DNA of 64,000 bases from Methanobacterium sp. UBA375 (GTDB lineage: Archaea > Methanobacteriota > Methanobacteria > Methanobacteriales > Methanobacteriaceae): the NCBI GenBank assembly GCA_002495625.1, contig DAGC01000005.1, positions 1 through 64,000 of the forward strand, read 5' to 3'. The notes below the pieces were generated by a model. That model made no database searches. It had not been told where the DNA came from and worked only from the letters and a program-made list of their open reading frames with translations. This document shows, in pieces, positions 26,411 through 35,506 of the stretch. A program made the position numbers and the translations under genes. Position 1 is the stretch's first letter. Each line of letters starts with the position of its first letter.

Positions 26411-27436
26411 ATGAGAATACTGACTTTAGATGTGGGTGCTGGAACCCAGGATGTAATGCTCTACGACTCTGAGCAACCTATAGAAAACTCTTATAAAATG
26501 GTTTTACCTTCACCAACCAGGATTTTCGCCGAAAAAATACGCAAACACCACAATGACCTGTTTCTAAGCGGCGAGACCATGGGTGGAGGGTCGATAAACA
26601 AGGCTATAAAAAATCATCTAGAGAAAGGGTACCGGGTTTTAATGACTGAAAATGCTGCCAGGACAGTGAGGGATGATTTAAATAGAGTGAAATCATTAGG
26701 CATTGAAATAATCCCTTCTGGGGAAAAACACCCCGAAATTTCCCAGATTGAACTTAAAGATGTAGATTTAGAGGCGATCAGGGAAGCATTCGACATATTC
26801 GGTGTGGAACTGGAATTCGACTACATCGCAGTGGCAGTCCAGGATCACGGATACTCAGAGGGTATAGGTGATCGAAACTTCCGATTCAGTAAGATCAAGG
26901 AAAAACTGGAATCACCACAACCGCCTGAAGTATTCGCTTACTTCAACACCGCCCCGGACTATTTTACCAGGATGAACGGGGTTTTAAGAACTCTTAAAGG
27001 ATACAACGTGGTTATAATGGATTCGAAGTTTGCTTCCATCTGTGGAGCCACCTGCGATGAATACGTTAAAGATTTAGATAGTTTTATAGCATTAGATGTT
27101 GGTAACGGTCACACGCTGGCCGCTTCATTTAAAGATGGGAAAATTATGGGAGTTTTCGAACACCACACCGGCATGTTAACCCCGGATAAGATCACCAGAT
27201 TCTGCAGAGAACTGGCACAGGGCACCCTCAGCCATGAACAGATCCATGAAGACGGCGGCCACGGGGCCTGGGTTGCAGAGCCAATCGGTGATTTCCAGTG
27301 CCTGGTGGCCACCGGGCCAAAGAGAGGGATCCTCAAGGAAACAGGTTTCAAAGTCCATAACGCCGCCCCGGCAGGGGATGTTATGATGGCCGGACCTTCT
27401 GGGCTGGTGAAGGCCGTTAAGTATATTAAAAAGTAG
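26411..27436 (+). CDS. DUF1786-family protein (ASKHA-like)
   Basis: A 341-residue protein of the DUF1786 family of methanogens and some bacteria. The start LTLDVGAGTQDVMLYD looks like the phosphate-1 loop of the actin/hexokinase (ASKHA) fold, and a second such loop, IALDVGNGHTLAA, occurs near residue 228. VATGPKRGIL and MMAGPSGLVKAV lie near the end. The family has been loosely linked with pyruvate formate-lyase activation; I see nothing here that supports a specific reaction. It may form a transcript with the PHP gene 45 bp downstream. Confidence 0.78.
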   Translation: MRILTLDVGAGTQDVMLYDSEQPIENSYKMVLPSPTRIFAEKIRKHHNDLFLSGETMGGGSINKAIKNHLEKGYRVLMTENAARTVRDDLNRVKSLGIEIIPSGEKHPEISQIELKDVDLEAIREAFDIFGVELEFDYIAVAVQDHGYSEGIGDRNFRFSKIKEKLESPQPPEVFAYFNTAPDYFTRMNGVLRTLKGYNVVIMDSKFASICGATCDEYVKDLDSFIALDVGNGHTLAASFKDGKIMGVFEHHTGMLTPDKITRFCRELAQGTLSHEQIHEDGGHGAWVAEPIGDFQCLVATGPKRGILKETGFKVHNAAPAGDVMMAGPSGLVKAVKYIKK

Positions 27437-27481
27437 AATTAGTAAAGTCTAAAAAAAGAAAAAGTATGGAAAGCTGATTAA

Positions 27482-28132
27482 ATGATCCTAGACCCGCATA
27501 TCCACAGTAATTATTCTGGTGATGCCACACCAACACCTGCGCAGATCATAGAGAGGTCTCAGGAAATTGGACTTGATGCCATTGCCATAGCGGATCATAA
27601 TACCCTCCAGGGTTCTCAGGTGGCTGTGAAGTTGGCGGAGAAACTGGACAACTTCTTGGTCATACCCGCCATGGAAGTCACCACCAGTAAAGGACACATA
27701 GTTGCACTGGGCATAAGTGAAGAGGTTGAAAAGGGAAATTCACCAGAGGTGACCATAGAAGATATCAGATCCCAGGGTGGTATAGCCATTGTCCCCCATC
27801 CCTTCGTCCGTTACAGGGAGGGGTTATGCGATTATGTGGAAAACCTCGACATAGATGCCATTGAAACCTTAAACAGCCGGTATATCTTCGGCATCTCCAA
27901 CTGGAGGGCCAGGAAATTAGCAGAAAAGAGGGATATTCCCCAGATAGGATCCAGCGACGCCCACTTCCTGGGTGCAATTGGTAGCTGTGTAACGGAACTG
28001 GAAGCTGATTTTACAACGGAAAGTGTACTTAAGACCATATTATCCGGGAAAACCAATGTATTTGGTGACAGAACTCCTTTACCCCTCATAGTAAAGGAAG
28101 TAATTAGAAAGAAGATAATCAACAAATTATAA
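27482..28132 (+). CDS. PHP-domain metal-dependent phosphoesterase
   Basis: A 216-residue PHP domain. Metal ligands are visible in order: DPHIHSNYSGD (HxH at residues 4-6), IADHNTLQG, MEVTT, VPHPFVRY and SSDAHFLGAIG. The short form lacks any polymerase or other attached domain and resembles phosphoesterases acting on nucleotides or sugar phosphates. A weak ribosome-binding site (GAAAGC) precedes the ATG. The substrate cannot be read from the sequence. Confidence 0.85.
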   Translation: MILDPHIHSNYSGDATPTPAQIIERSQEIGLDAIAIADHNTLQGSQVAVKLAEKLDNFLVIPAMEVTTSKGHIVALGISEEVEKGNSPEVTIEDIRSQGGIAIVPHPFVRYREGLCDYVENLDIDAIETLNSRYIFGISNWRARKLAEKRDIPQIGSSDAHFLGAIGSCVTELEADFTTESVLKTILSGKTNVFGDRTPLPLIVKEVIRKKIINKL

Positions 28133-28238
28133 AGATATTCCGAGGATTTTGGAGATTTAATTTATTTTTGGGTATTAATTCTAATTTTATATATTTAGCA
28201 TTTCGAGACATATGGGAGATAAACTCAATTTCTGTAGA

Positions 28239-28248
28239 TATATTTAAA
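28239..28248 (+). promoter_or_regulatory. TATA box of the DUF63 gene
   Basis: TATATTTAAA centred about 30 bp before the ATG, with no Shine-Dalgarno sequence, suggests a leaderless or nearly leaderless mRNA. Confidence 0.45.
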
Positions 28249-28273
28249 TCACAAAACCATTTAACTCTGATTT

Positions 28274-29077
28274 ATGTTACTGGACTTACAATCACAGATA
28301 ACTGAATTCATCACCACCCACATAGTCTACTTCGGCCCGGGTTACAACGTACTTAACACGCTTGTTTTCGGTATCATACTGGGTGTAATCGTTATTTTAC
28401 TCATAAAGATGTTCCGGTACATTAAAAAGGACCCTAAAGACCTGATAATTCCAGTGATACCCTTCATCTTCTTTGGATCAAGCACCAGGGCACTGGTTGA
28501 CAATGGCATCTATCCCCTCAGCTACCTCTTGATCACGCCAGGGATATATATCATAACGGGGTTAGCTACGATTATAACCCTTTTAGTGTCAGTTTACATT
28601 GAAAGGAAGACCAACCTGGATTACCGGTACCTCATCTTCCTGGTGGGGGTAGTTATCTGCATACCCGACATCCTGAACATATCCCACATCAACTTCGTGG
28701 CGTTAGCGCAGGTGTTAGGGTCTTGGGCATTGGTATCATCTGTTTTTGTAATTTTACGAAATAAATGGAGCTTAATCAAGGATAAATTTAATTTAAGCGT
28801 TCTACTGGCCCATATATTCGATGCCAGTGCAACTTTTGTGGCCATAGATTTCTATCCCTACGGGGAACAGCATGTACTTCCCAACGCCTTAATAGGCCTC
28901 ACCGGGACAGCCCTGGTGATGTTCCCACTTAAAATAATAGTTATATTATTCGCACTGTACGTTATCGATAGTTACATAGAAGATAAAACCATTAAAAATA
29001 TGTTGAAGCTGGCGATACTTATTCTGGGAATATCCACGGGTTTAAGGGATTTATTGAGTTTAGTTATGGGTACTTAA
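28274..29077 (+). CDS. DUF63-family membrane protein
   Basis: A 267-residue integral membrane protein with about seven hydrophobic helices. The N-terminal part (GPGYNVLNTLVFGIIL) and FFGSSTRALVDNGIYP match the archaeal DUF63 family, as does HIFDASATFVAIDFY near residue 180 and the H-V-L-P-N segment after it. The conserved acidic and histidine residues inside helices hint at a membrane enzyme or metal site, but no function is established. It stands alone between the PHP gene and leuA. Confidence 0.8.
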   Translation: MLLDLQSQITEFITTHIVYFGPGYNVLNTLVFGIILGVIVILLIKMFRYIKKDPKDLIIPVIPFIFFGSSTRALVDNGIYPLSYLLITPGIYIITGLATIITLLVSVYIERKTNLDYRYLIFLVGVVICIPDILNISHINFVALAQVLGSWALVSSVFVILRNKWSLIKDKFNLSVLLAHIFDASATFVAIDFYPYGEQHVLPNALIGLTGTALVMFPLKIIVILFALYVIDSYIEDKTIKNMLKLAILILGISTGLRDLLSLVMGT

Positions 29078-29160
29078 AATTATAGGAACTTAAATATACC
29101 CCAATAAATTAAATACATAACCACACAGCAAATTCAAATTCAATGCAAGGCGGATTTTTT

Positions 29161-30678
29161 ATGTACATAGACGAAGTAAAGGGGGCTATGAAACTACCGG
29201 AGAAAGTCCGAATCTTCGACACTACGTTGAGGGATGGAGAGCAGACCCCGGGAGTGGCCCTGACAGTGGATGAGAAAATCAGAATCGCAAAAAGACTGGA
29301 TAAATTAGGAGTTGACACCCTGGAAGTGGGATTTCCAGCTTCCTCAGAAGGTGAAAAGAGAGCAGCCCGGGAGATAGTGAAACTTGACCTGGACACCCAG
29401 ATTTGCGGTTTGGCCAGAACCCTTGAAAAGGATTTAGAAGCGGCTGTCAACTCTGAAGTAGATTATATACACACATTCATTGGAACTTCACCATTACACC
29501 GGAAATATAAGTTAAAAAAGAGTAAAGAGGAGATATTAAACCTTTCAGTAGATGCGGTGGAGTACATCAAAGACCATGGTATAACCGCGGAATTTTCCGC
29601 CGAAGACGCCACCCGGACAGAATTCGACTACCTCAAAGAAGTATACCAGGCAGTGGAAAGCGCTAAAGTGGATTACATCAATGTCCCGGATACTGTGGGA
29701 GTGATGATCCCCAGTTCCATGAAATATCTCCTATCAGAGCTTAAAAAGTACCTGAAAGTCCCCTTAAGCGTGCACTGTCACGATGACTTTGGATTAGCCG
29801 TGGCCAATTCATTAAGTGCAGTGGAAGCTGGTGCTGAACAGGTACACGCCACCATAAACGGACTGGGAGAACGCGCCGGAAATGCGTCGCTGGAAGAGGT
29901 GGTCATGGCCCTCATAATAGATTACGGAGTGGATATGAACATCAACACCCGGCTACTGGTGGATGCCTCCGACCAGGTAGCCCGGATAACCGGGGTTAAA
30001 ATGCCCCCCAACAAGGCCATCGTAGGTGAAAATGCCTTTGCCCATGAAGCAGGCATACACGTACACGGGGTATTAGCAAAAGCAGAAACTTACGAACCAA
30101 TCACCCCAGAGATGGTAGGGCATACCAGAAAAATAGTCCTGGGCAAACACACCGGTGCAAACGCCATAAGATCAAAATTAACCGAATACGGAATAGAAGT
30201 CACGGATGAACAGTTCAACCAAATCTTCAACCAGGTAAAAAAACTGGGAGATAAAGGTAAATGTGTAACCGACGCTGATTTAAAGGCCATGGCAGAGACG
30301 GTTCTTGGCCGGGTTGAAAATGAGATAGTGAAACTGGAAGGATTCTCGGTCATGACCGGGGACAACGTGATGCCCACCGCCACAGTTAAACTGAACATAG
30401 ACGGCAAGATAAGCACCGCAGCGAAAACTGGTGTAGGACCAGTAGATGCAGCTATAAACGCTATACAGAGTCTCATGAGCGAAACAGCCCATATGGAACT
30501 TAAAGAATATAATATTGAAGCAATCACCGGAGGTCCTGACTCACTGGCGGAAGTCTTCGTCATAATGGGAGATAAGAATGGGAACAATGCCATAGGCCGT
30601 TCCGCAGCAGATGACATTGTATTAGCCAGTGTAGAGGCAGTATTATACGCTATTAACAGGATACTCCTGGGAAGATAG
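29161..30678 (+). CDS. leuA: 2-isopropylmalate synthase / citramalate synthase family
   Basis: DRE-TIM acetyl-CoA condensing enzyme. The TIM barrel starts with FDTTLRDGEQTPGVALT, and VHCHDDFGLAVANS holds the metal-binding HxH region. A C-terminal allosteric domain covers roughly residues 380-500, so this is the regulated long form, used for leucine (isopropylmalate) or isoleucine (citramalate) synthesis rather than the short homocitrate synthase AksA. Gene order next to albA supports leuA, but substrate is not certain. I chose the ATG at 29161; an ATG at 29143 would add six residues. The stop codon lies in the first copy of an 18-bp tandem duplication. Confidence 0.88.
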   Translation: MYIDEVKGAMKLPEKVRIFDTTLRDGEQTPGVALTVDEKIRIAKRLDKLGVDTLEVGFPASSEGEKRAAREIVKLDLDTQICGLARTLEKDLEAAVNSEVDYIHTFIGTSPLHRKYKLKKSKEEILNLSVDAVEYIKDHGITAEFSAEDATRTEFDYLKEVYQAVESAKVDYINVPDTVGVMIPSSMKYLLSELKKYLKVPLSVHCHDDFGLAVANSLSAVEAGAEQVHATINGLGERAGNASLEEVVMALIIDYGVDMNINTRLLVDASDQVARITGVKMPPNKAIVGENAFAHEAGIHVHGVLAKAETYEPITPEMVGHTRKIVLGKHTGANAIRSKLTEYGIEVTDEQFNQIFNQVKKLGDKGKCVTDADLKAMAETVLGRVENEIVKLEGFSVMTGDNVMPTATVKLNIDGKISTAAKTGVGPVDAAINAIQSLMSETAHMELKEYNIEAITGGPDSLAEVFVIMGDKNGNNAIGRSAADDIVLASVEAVLYAINRILLGR

Positions 30679-30706
30679 GTTTTATAGAGAAGATAGGTTT
30701 TATAGA
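30671..30706. repeat. 18-bp tandem duplication at the leuA stop
   Basis: Two exact 18-bp copies (30671-30688 and 30689-30706). The first contains the TAG stop of leuA. Probably a recent replication-slippage event. Confidence 0.8.
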
Positions 30707-30756
30707 ATGATAATTCACATATCTCGAGTTGAAAGATGGGCGGTTGAGTGGAGAGA

Positions 30757-31125
30757 ATGGATGATAAAATTCTTGTGGTGGAAGATGAGATAATCACAGC
30801 AGAACACATCAAATTAGCCCTGAAAAACCAGGGATATCAGGTAGTTGGTCTGGTAATTTTCTGGAAAAGAAGCCATCAACAAAGTAGAAGATACAGGGGT
30901 TGATCTGGTGTTTGATGGACATCAATTTAAAGGGCGAGATGGACGGGGTAGAAGCAGCAGAAGAAATCTGGGACAGTCACTCTATCCCGGTGATATTTCT
31001 AACGGCCTACAGTGATGAAAAAACACTTCAACGAGCCAAAATAACAGAACCATCGGTTAAGAAATCTTTTTGGACTGTTAAACAAGCCATTTAAGGAAGA
31101 GGATTTACATTTCCATCATAGAAAA
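30757..31125 (+). pseudogene. decayed response-regulator receiver domain
   Basis: Starts intact as MDDKILVVEDEIITAEHIK, the acidic pocket of a CheY-like receiver, then breaks. A frameshift near 30857 moves the reading to the frame giving KEAINKVEDTGVD; another near 30912 leads to LMDINLKGEMDGVEAA, which has the phosphoacceptor aspartate. IPVIFLTAYSDEKTLQRAK (with the switch threonine) follows, then the last strand and helix are scrambled after about 31050. Such receivers often carry a PAS/kinase tail in methanogens; none remains. The number of lesions argues against sequencing error. Confidence 0.82.
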
Positions 31126-31177
31126 AAACTCTCCATGGGAGTAAAAAAATTAATTTTGAGATTAAATAGCAACGATC

Positions 31178-32380
31178 ATGGAATCACTAAGAACCTGCAA
31201 ACTATTCGGAGTAATCCGGGCTGTACTGGGAATTAAAGGAGCTCTGCCCTTAATACATGGACCCATCGGTTGTTATTATCATATAAAATATCTTCTGAGC
31301 CTGCGCAGCAGCAGACCCATCAGAATACTCTCCACTGAGATGGATCAAAACGACGTAGTGTTTGGAGGTGAGGATAAACTCCTCCAGAAAATCTGTGAAG
31401 CCGATGAAAAATATTCACCACAACTCATCGCTGTTTTAAGCTCCTGCGCCAGCAGTATAATAGGCGAAAACATAGACAAAGTTATAAATGAGGCTGAAAA
31501 TAACGTTAACACAGAATTAATCACCATCAGTTCTGGAGGGTTTGAGGGAAGCCAAATAGAAGGTTACCTGGAATGTTTAACTGTTCTGGTGGATTTGATG
31601 GAACCACCCCCCAAAGAAGATAATGTCAGGGAAAACTCGGTCAATCTCATAGGACAATACCGGGGAGGCCCGGATCTAAAAATCCTTAAAAAATATTTTG
31701 ATAAACTGGGCATCAAACTTACCTGTGTTTTAACCTCCGGGTGCACGTTAGAAGAAGTTAAATTGGCACCCACAGCATCTCTGAATATCTCTATGTGTGA
31801 AGCTTCGGGGATAGAGCCCTGTGAACTGATGGAGAAGAAATTTAGCATCCCTTTTCTACACGAAACCTTGCCTATAGGTGTGAAAGCCACGGGTAATTAT
31901 CTCCAGGAGATCTGTAAAAAACTCGATAGAGCTTACGTCTTCGCTGAGGATGAAAAAAGGGCGGAAAGAGAGTTACAGAAATATTTACCTTATCTAAGAG
32001 GTAAGAGGGCGGTGATCGTAGCGGGAGCAACCCGGGCCATTGCACTTACTCGGTTTCTATCTGAGCTGGGTATGAAACCGGTTCTCATCTGCTTGGACTT
32101 TGAAGGAAAATTCACCGATTCTAAACTGGATGAGATAACTAAAGAGAGAAAAATCCATCCTATCATTTTAAAACAGCCAGATTACACAGAAATACTCTGT
32201 GAAGTGAAAAATTTAAAACCAGACATAATATTTGGTGGAATGGGAGAGATTGGATTATCCACTGAACTGGGAATACCTTTAGTAGATGTTATGCATGGTC
32301 AGGAGGCTACATTTGGTTTTGAAGGGGCTATAAGGCTGGCTAAGAAAATAAAGGATACATTGGAAGTAAAAAGTGGGTAA
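31178..32380 (+). CDS. orphan nitrogenase component 1-type oxidoreductase subunit (NifD/NifE-like)
   Basis: A 400-residue protein of the nitrogenase component 1 superfamily. Three cysteines match the P-cluster ligands of NifD: C7 (TCKLFG), C32 (HGPIGCYYH) and C85 (LSSCASSIIGE). STEMDQNDVVFGGEDKL is the usual segment after the second ligand. The third-domain part (GEIGLSTELGIPLVDVMHG) is intact. It begins almost at the first ligand, so the N-terminal extension of true NifD is missing. No NifH- or NifK-like gene adjoins it. It differs from CfbD of F430 synthesis, which starts with a conserved HPRPS segment. A role as cofactor scaffold or reductase is possible; function unknown. Confidence 0.75.
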   Translation: MESLRTCKLFGVIRAVLGIKGALPLIHGPIGCYYHIKYLLSLRSSRPIRILSTEMDQNDVVFGGEDKLLQKICEADEKYSPQLIAVLSSCASSIIGENIDKVINEAENNVNTELITISSGGFEGSQIEGYLECLTVLVDLMEPPPKEDNVRENSVNLIGQYRGGPDLKILKKYFDKLGIKLTCVLTSGCTLEEVKLAPTASLNISMCEASGIEPCELMEKKFSIPFLHETLPIGVKATGNYLQEICKKLDRAYVFAEDEKRAERELQKYLPYLRGKRAVIVAGATRAIALTRFLSELGMKPVLICLDFEGKFTDSKLDEITKERKIHPIILKQPDYTEILCEVKNLKPDIIFGGMGEIGLSTELGIPLVDVMHGQEATFGFEGAIRLAKKIKDTLEVKSG

Positions 32381-32540
32381 CCAACCAACATCTTAAGGAG
32401 CAGGAATCCACATTTTATAAATAATTAAAGTTTTATTACTTTAAAGGCGTTTTTAAGTAAAAACTTATGTTAAAAATCCCATATTAAACTCATAAACTTT
32501 AAATAAGATTAACAGTTAAAAACAATCAAGGTATAGTCTT

Positions 32541-32546
32541 GGAGGT
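32541..32546 (+). promoter_or_regulatory. ribosome-binding site of albA
   Basis: GGAGGT six bases before the albA ATG, one of the strongest sites in the window, in keeping with an abundant chromatin protein. Confidence 0.7.
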
Positions 32547-32552
32547 AAGTGA

Positions 32553-32828
32553 ATGTCAGAGGAAAATGTTGTGTACATCGGAAACAAGCCGGTAATGAAC
32601 TATGTTTTAGCTGTAGTGACCCAGATGAACGGGGGAGTTCCTGAAGTTGTTTTAAAAGCAAGAGGTCGAGCTATAAGTAGGGCAGTGGATGTTGCTGAAA
32701 TAGTGCGAAACAGATTCATAACCGACGTTGATATCGGCGGCATAGATATCTGCACAGAAGAGATAATGAGCAACGAAGGATCAAACACCAACGTATCAGC
32801 CATAGAAATACAACTTTGCAAACTTTAA
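32553..32828 (+). CDS. albA: chromatin protein Alba
   Basis: A 91-residue DNA/RNA-binding protein. The Alba signature is clear: IGNKPVMNYVLAVVTQM with the DNA-contacting start, KARGRAISRAVDVAEIVRNRF, and ISNEGSNTNVSAIEIQL-type end. Lysine K11 in this family is a contact residue that can be acetylated. It dimerises and coats or bridges DNA. Strong GGAGGT site, TATA-like TTTAAATA about 50 bp upstream, and a palindromic terminator mark it as an independent, well expressed gene. Confidence 0.95.
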   Translation: MSEENVVYIGNKPVMNYVLAVVTQMNGGVPEVVLKARGRAISRAVDVAEIVRNRFITDVDIGGIDICTEEIMSNEGSNTNVSAIEIQLCKL

Positions 32829-32847
32829 TCGATTTAAAATCGATTTT
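32827..32847 (+). terminator. albA terminator
   Basis: AATCGATT at 32827-32834 and again at 32838-32845 (self-complementary unit, so the pair forms a stem with a 3-base loop), followed by TTAATCAATT. It overlaps the stop codon. Confidence 0.5.
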
Positions 32848-32963
32848 AATCAATTATTGGATGTTCTCTGCTATCGTTAGTGTAACAACCATTTATTTTA
32901 TTTAAATTATAAATTTTATTTAAATTAAATTCTGAACGAATTTTTAAAAAAGAATAAAGATTG

Positions 32964-33025
32964 TGGGGGACCCCATTAAATAATGGGAGGACACTCCGTA
33001 AACACCCCCATAATTATTGGGAAAC
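32964..33025. other. GC-rich folded element in the albA / beta-propeller spacer
   Basis: An island richer in G and C than any nearby spacer. TGGGGG (32964-32969) pairs with CCCCCA (33005-33010) and encloses a hairpin CCCATTA/TAATGGG (32972-32987) and a small GGAG/CTCC hairpin (32986-32997) that competes for three bases. A further CCCA/TGGG pair follows at about 33007-33021. It could be a structured RNA, a 3' end structure of the convergent genes, or a decayed repeat. Confidence 0.3.
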
Positions 33026-33041
33026 CCTCAAATTAAATAAT

Positions 33042-34280
33042 TTATTCCTTGAACCTGTTTCTTAATATTCTCAGAGCGATTATCACCGCAAAGATGATAA
33101 CTACAATCGCAACAACGTAGTAAGCCCATATGGATGTTGGTGAGTTCTGTTTTTCTATATTCACTGCGTAGAGATATCCATCGTTACTCCCAAAGTAGGT
33201 CATATTTCCATAGGAAGCAGGCGAAGATCGGATGGGCGCGTTGAATAAATAGTATCCTGGCTCGTAAGTCCAATCCACAGTACCACTAAACTTGTTGACT
33301 ACGTACAATTTTCCATTATCTGATCCAAATACCGTACGGTTGCCGGAGAGTGCTGCGGTAGATTCAATAGCTGCACCAGTCTGGACTGACCATTTATGTT
33401 CCCCGGTTCTGGTGTCCAGGCAGGAAAACTGGCCGTTATCCGCTCCGATGTACAGGTTGTAGTTGAACTCATCTATGGTGGGTGATGCGGAGACGGGTTT
33501 TCCCATGGAGTAAGTCCAGTTAACAGTTCCGCTGGTTGTATTCAGGGCATATAGTTTCCCGTCATCGGACCCTACGTATAATGTTCCGTTGTAGATGGAG
33601 GGTGATGATTGGACTTTATCACCAGTGGTGTAATGCCAGATTAAGCTTCCGTTCCCGGCACCTAGTGCATAAATTATACCATCATCAGATCCTATGTATA
33701 ATGTATCGTTAACTACTGTTGGTGAAGATTTAACCTCTTTTTCGGTTCCGTAATTCCATAATAAACTTCCGTCATCAGCGTTTATGGCGTAGATGTTTTT
33801 ATCATCAGAACCCACGTATAGCGTCCCGTTTATCACTGATGGAGTTGATTCAACTGCACCACCAGTTTTGTATTTCCATTTCAACTCACCGTTGGCTGCG
33901 TTAAGGGCGTATATATTGCCATCTGATGATCCTATATATATTGTATCATTAACCAGGGTGGGGGATGAAATTACCGATCCTTCTGTTTTATATTCCCATG
34001 TTTTCGTACTGTCTTCCATATTGACGGCGTAAATTATTCCGTTGTGGGAACCGAAGAAGATTGTTTTATCTTTTATGGCTGGTGAGGATTGTATGATGTC
34101 GCCAGCGTTGAAGTTCCAGATTGTCGGGGAGAAATCACCCGGTTGTATTAGAAAACCGGTGTGGTCAATATTCTGATGGAATATGGGCCAATCAGCAGCT
34201 GCTACCGGTGCGAAGGTCATTACGGAGGCTAAAACACCCACCATAAGGAGTCCAATGATCCTATCATTCTTTCCAATCAT
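33042..34280 (-). CDS. surface PQQ-like beta-propeller protein
   Basis: 412 residues: a signal peptide (LLMVGVLASVMTFAPVAAA), about seven PQQ-type propeller blades of about 40 residues (repeats of the form G.IYALNA..G...W.Y.T and YIGSSDGNIYAL), and a C-terminal membrane helix (about 385-405, WAYYVVAIVVIIFAVIIALRIL) with a basic end. So the propeller is displayed outside and anchored by its tail. Blades resemble BamB-type repeats; no PQQ cofactor need be bound. Start has AGGTGA upstream. Monocistronic and convergent with albA. Role: probably binding of surface protein or glycan (inference). Confidence 0.85.
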   Translation of the reverse strand: MIGKNDRIIGLLMVGVLASVMTFAPVAAADWPIFHQNIDHTGFLIQPGDFSPTIWNFNAGDIIQSSPAIKDKTIFFGSHNGIIYAVNMEDSTKTWEYKTEGSVISSPTLVNDTIYIGSSDGNIYALNAANGELKWKYKTGGAVESTPSVINGTLYVGSDDKNIYAINADDGSLLWNYGTEKEVKSSPTVVNDTLYIGSDDGIIYALGAGNGSLIWHYTTGDKVQSSPSIYNGTLYVGSDDGKLYALNTTSGTVNWTYSMGKPVSASPTIDEFNYNLYIGADNGQFSCLDTRTGEHKWSVQTGAAIESTAALSGNRTVFGSDNGKLYVVNKFSGTVDWTYEPGYYLFNAPIRSSPASYGNMTYFGSNDGYLYAVNIEKQNSPTSIWAYYVVAIVVIIFAVIIALRILRNRFKE

Positions 34281-34343
34281 TTTATAATCACCTATTTTTC
34301 TATCTAATCATTAAATATCACTTAATTTTCCTTATTAAATTCG

Positions 34344-35504
34344 TTAAATATCTCTGTTGAATCTAAATACGCCCATCAGGAAGAATAATGCAGTGAACCC
34401 TAGAAGTACAGCTATATCAATCCATATGTCCCCAATACCTGCTCCTTTTAGCATCACACCCCTTAATGCATCGTTAGCATAAGTTAAAGGCGCGATTTTA
34501 GCTATTTGTTGGAATATCCAGGGCATGGTTTCTAGTGGATAGAATACTCCTGATATGAACATCATGGGCATGCTGAAGGGCATCACCATCTGGACATAGT
34601 CCTCTTGGGTGCTGACCCGGGCGGAAATCATGATACCAAAACCTACAAAGCAGAGTGCAGTGAGTATCAGCAGTAATATGGTGAGGATCATACTGCCGTT
34701 GATGGTGATTCCAAACAGTACAATGGCTGCACCGATGAGTATCAGGGCGGTTGAAGTTTGTATAACCAGTCTGGACACTATTTTACCACCTACCACCGTG
34801 GCGATACTGGTGGGGGTCATGAATAACCGGGCGAGTTCTCCTCTTTCACGTTCTCCTGCTAGTGACTCTCCCATACTCATCATAGCACCCATCATAACGG
34901 TCATAGCTATAATTGCCGGTACTAAATAGTCTATATACTTAATATCACCGTACTGTTTTACAATCTGGAAGTTTATGGCACTGGTGATCCCCTGGTAACT
35001 TATACCCATAAGAGCAGGGTTTTGAGTCATCTGTGCTGTGGCTTGAATTTCGGCAATTCCCATTTCAGCAGATATTCGCGTGAAGAGGGCTTCAGTGGAA
35101 GGAACCAAAATCTGCGTGGCCATTTGATCCGACGAATCCACATATATGGTCACCGCTTTGGCCTGCGAACTATCAATACCCTCATAATCAGTTGGAAGTA
35201 TTATGGCGGCCTTCACCTGTCCATCCCTAACCATCTGCTTACCTACATCCGGATCCGTTATGATATCCTTCACATCATAGAGTTCCAAGCCTTTAATGGC
35301 GCTCAGGGTCTGATCAGTAATGGGGCCGTCGCTTTGCGCTACAACTACCACCGGGAGATTGTCGATAGTTCCACCCATACCATAACCGAACAGTGCGATC
35401 ATCAGTATGGGGAAAAGTAATATGGAAAGTAGACGTGGTTTATGCCTCCAAAGAACTAAAAGATCCTTTTTGATCATCCACATGAATTTTTTTCCTTCTA
35501 ACAT
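34344..35504 (-). CDS. ABC-2 type transporter permease
   Basis: Membrane subunit of an exporter, 386 residues. One N-terminal helix (about residues 23-45), a large extracytoplasmic domain (about 50-180), then five helices including the ABC-2 signature region SLAGERERGELARLFMTPTS and a TRVSTQ-like coupling segment (ARVSTQEDYVQMV). It follows its ATPase after 2 bp with AAGGTGA overlapping the ATPase stop. The layout resembles YhhJ/DrrB-like drug or lipid exporters. Confidence 0.9.
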   Translation of the reverse strand: MLEGKKFMWMIKKDLLVLWRHKPRLLSILLFPILMIALFGYGMGGTIDNLPVVVVAQSDGPITDQTLSAIKGLELYDVKDIITDPDVGKQMVRDGQVKAAIILPTDYEGIDSSQAKAVTIYVDSSDQMATQILVPSTEALFTRISAEMGIAEIQATAQMTQNPALMGISYQGITSAINFQIVKQYGDIKYIDYLVPAIIAMTVMMGAMMSMGESLAGERERGELARLFMTPTSIATVVGGKIVSRLVIQTSTALILIGAAIVLFGITINGSMILTILLLILTALCFVGFGIMISARVSTQEDYVQMVMPFSMPMMFISGVFYPLETMPWIFQQIAKIAPLTYANDALRGVMLKGAGIGDIWIDIAVLLGFTALFFLMGVFRFNRDI

Positions 35505-35506
35505 TC

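Noticed and set aside
31178..32380. Nitrogenase-like protein as CfbD of F430 synthesis
   Set aside because: CfbD starts with a conserved HPRPS segment and has a different spacing after the second cysteine; the sequence here resembles NifD/NifE-type proteins more.
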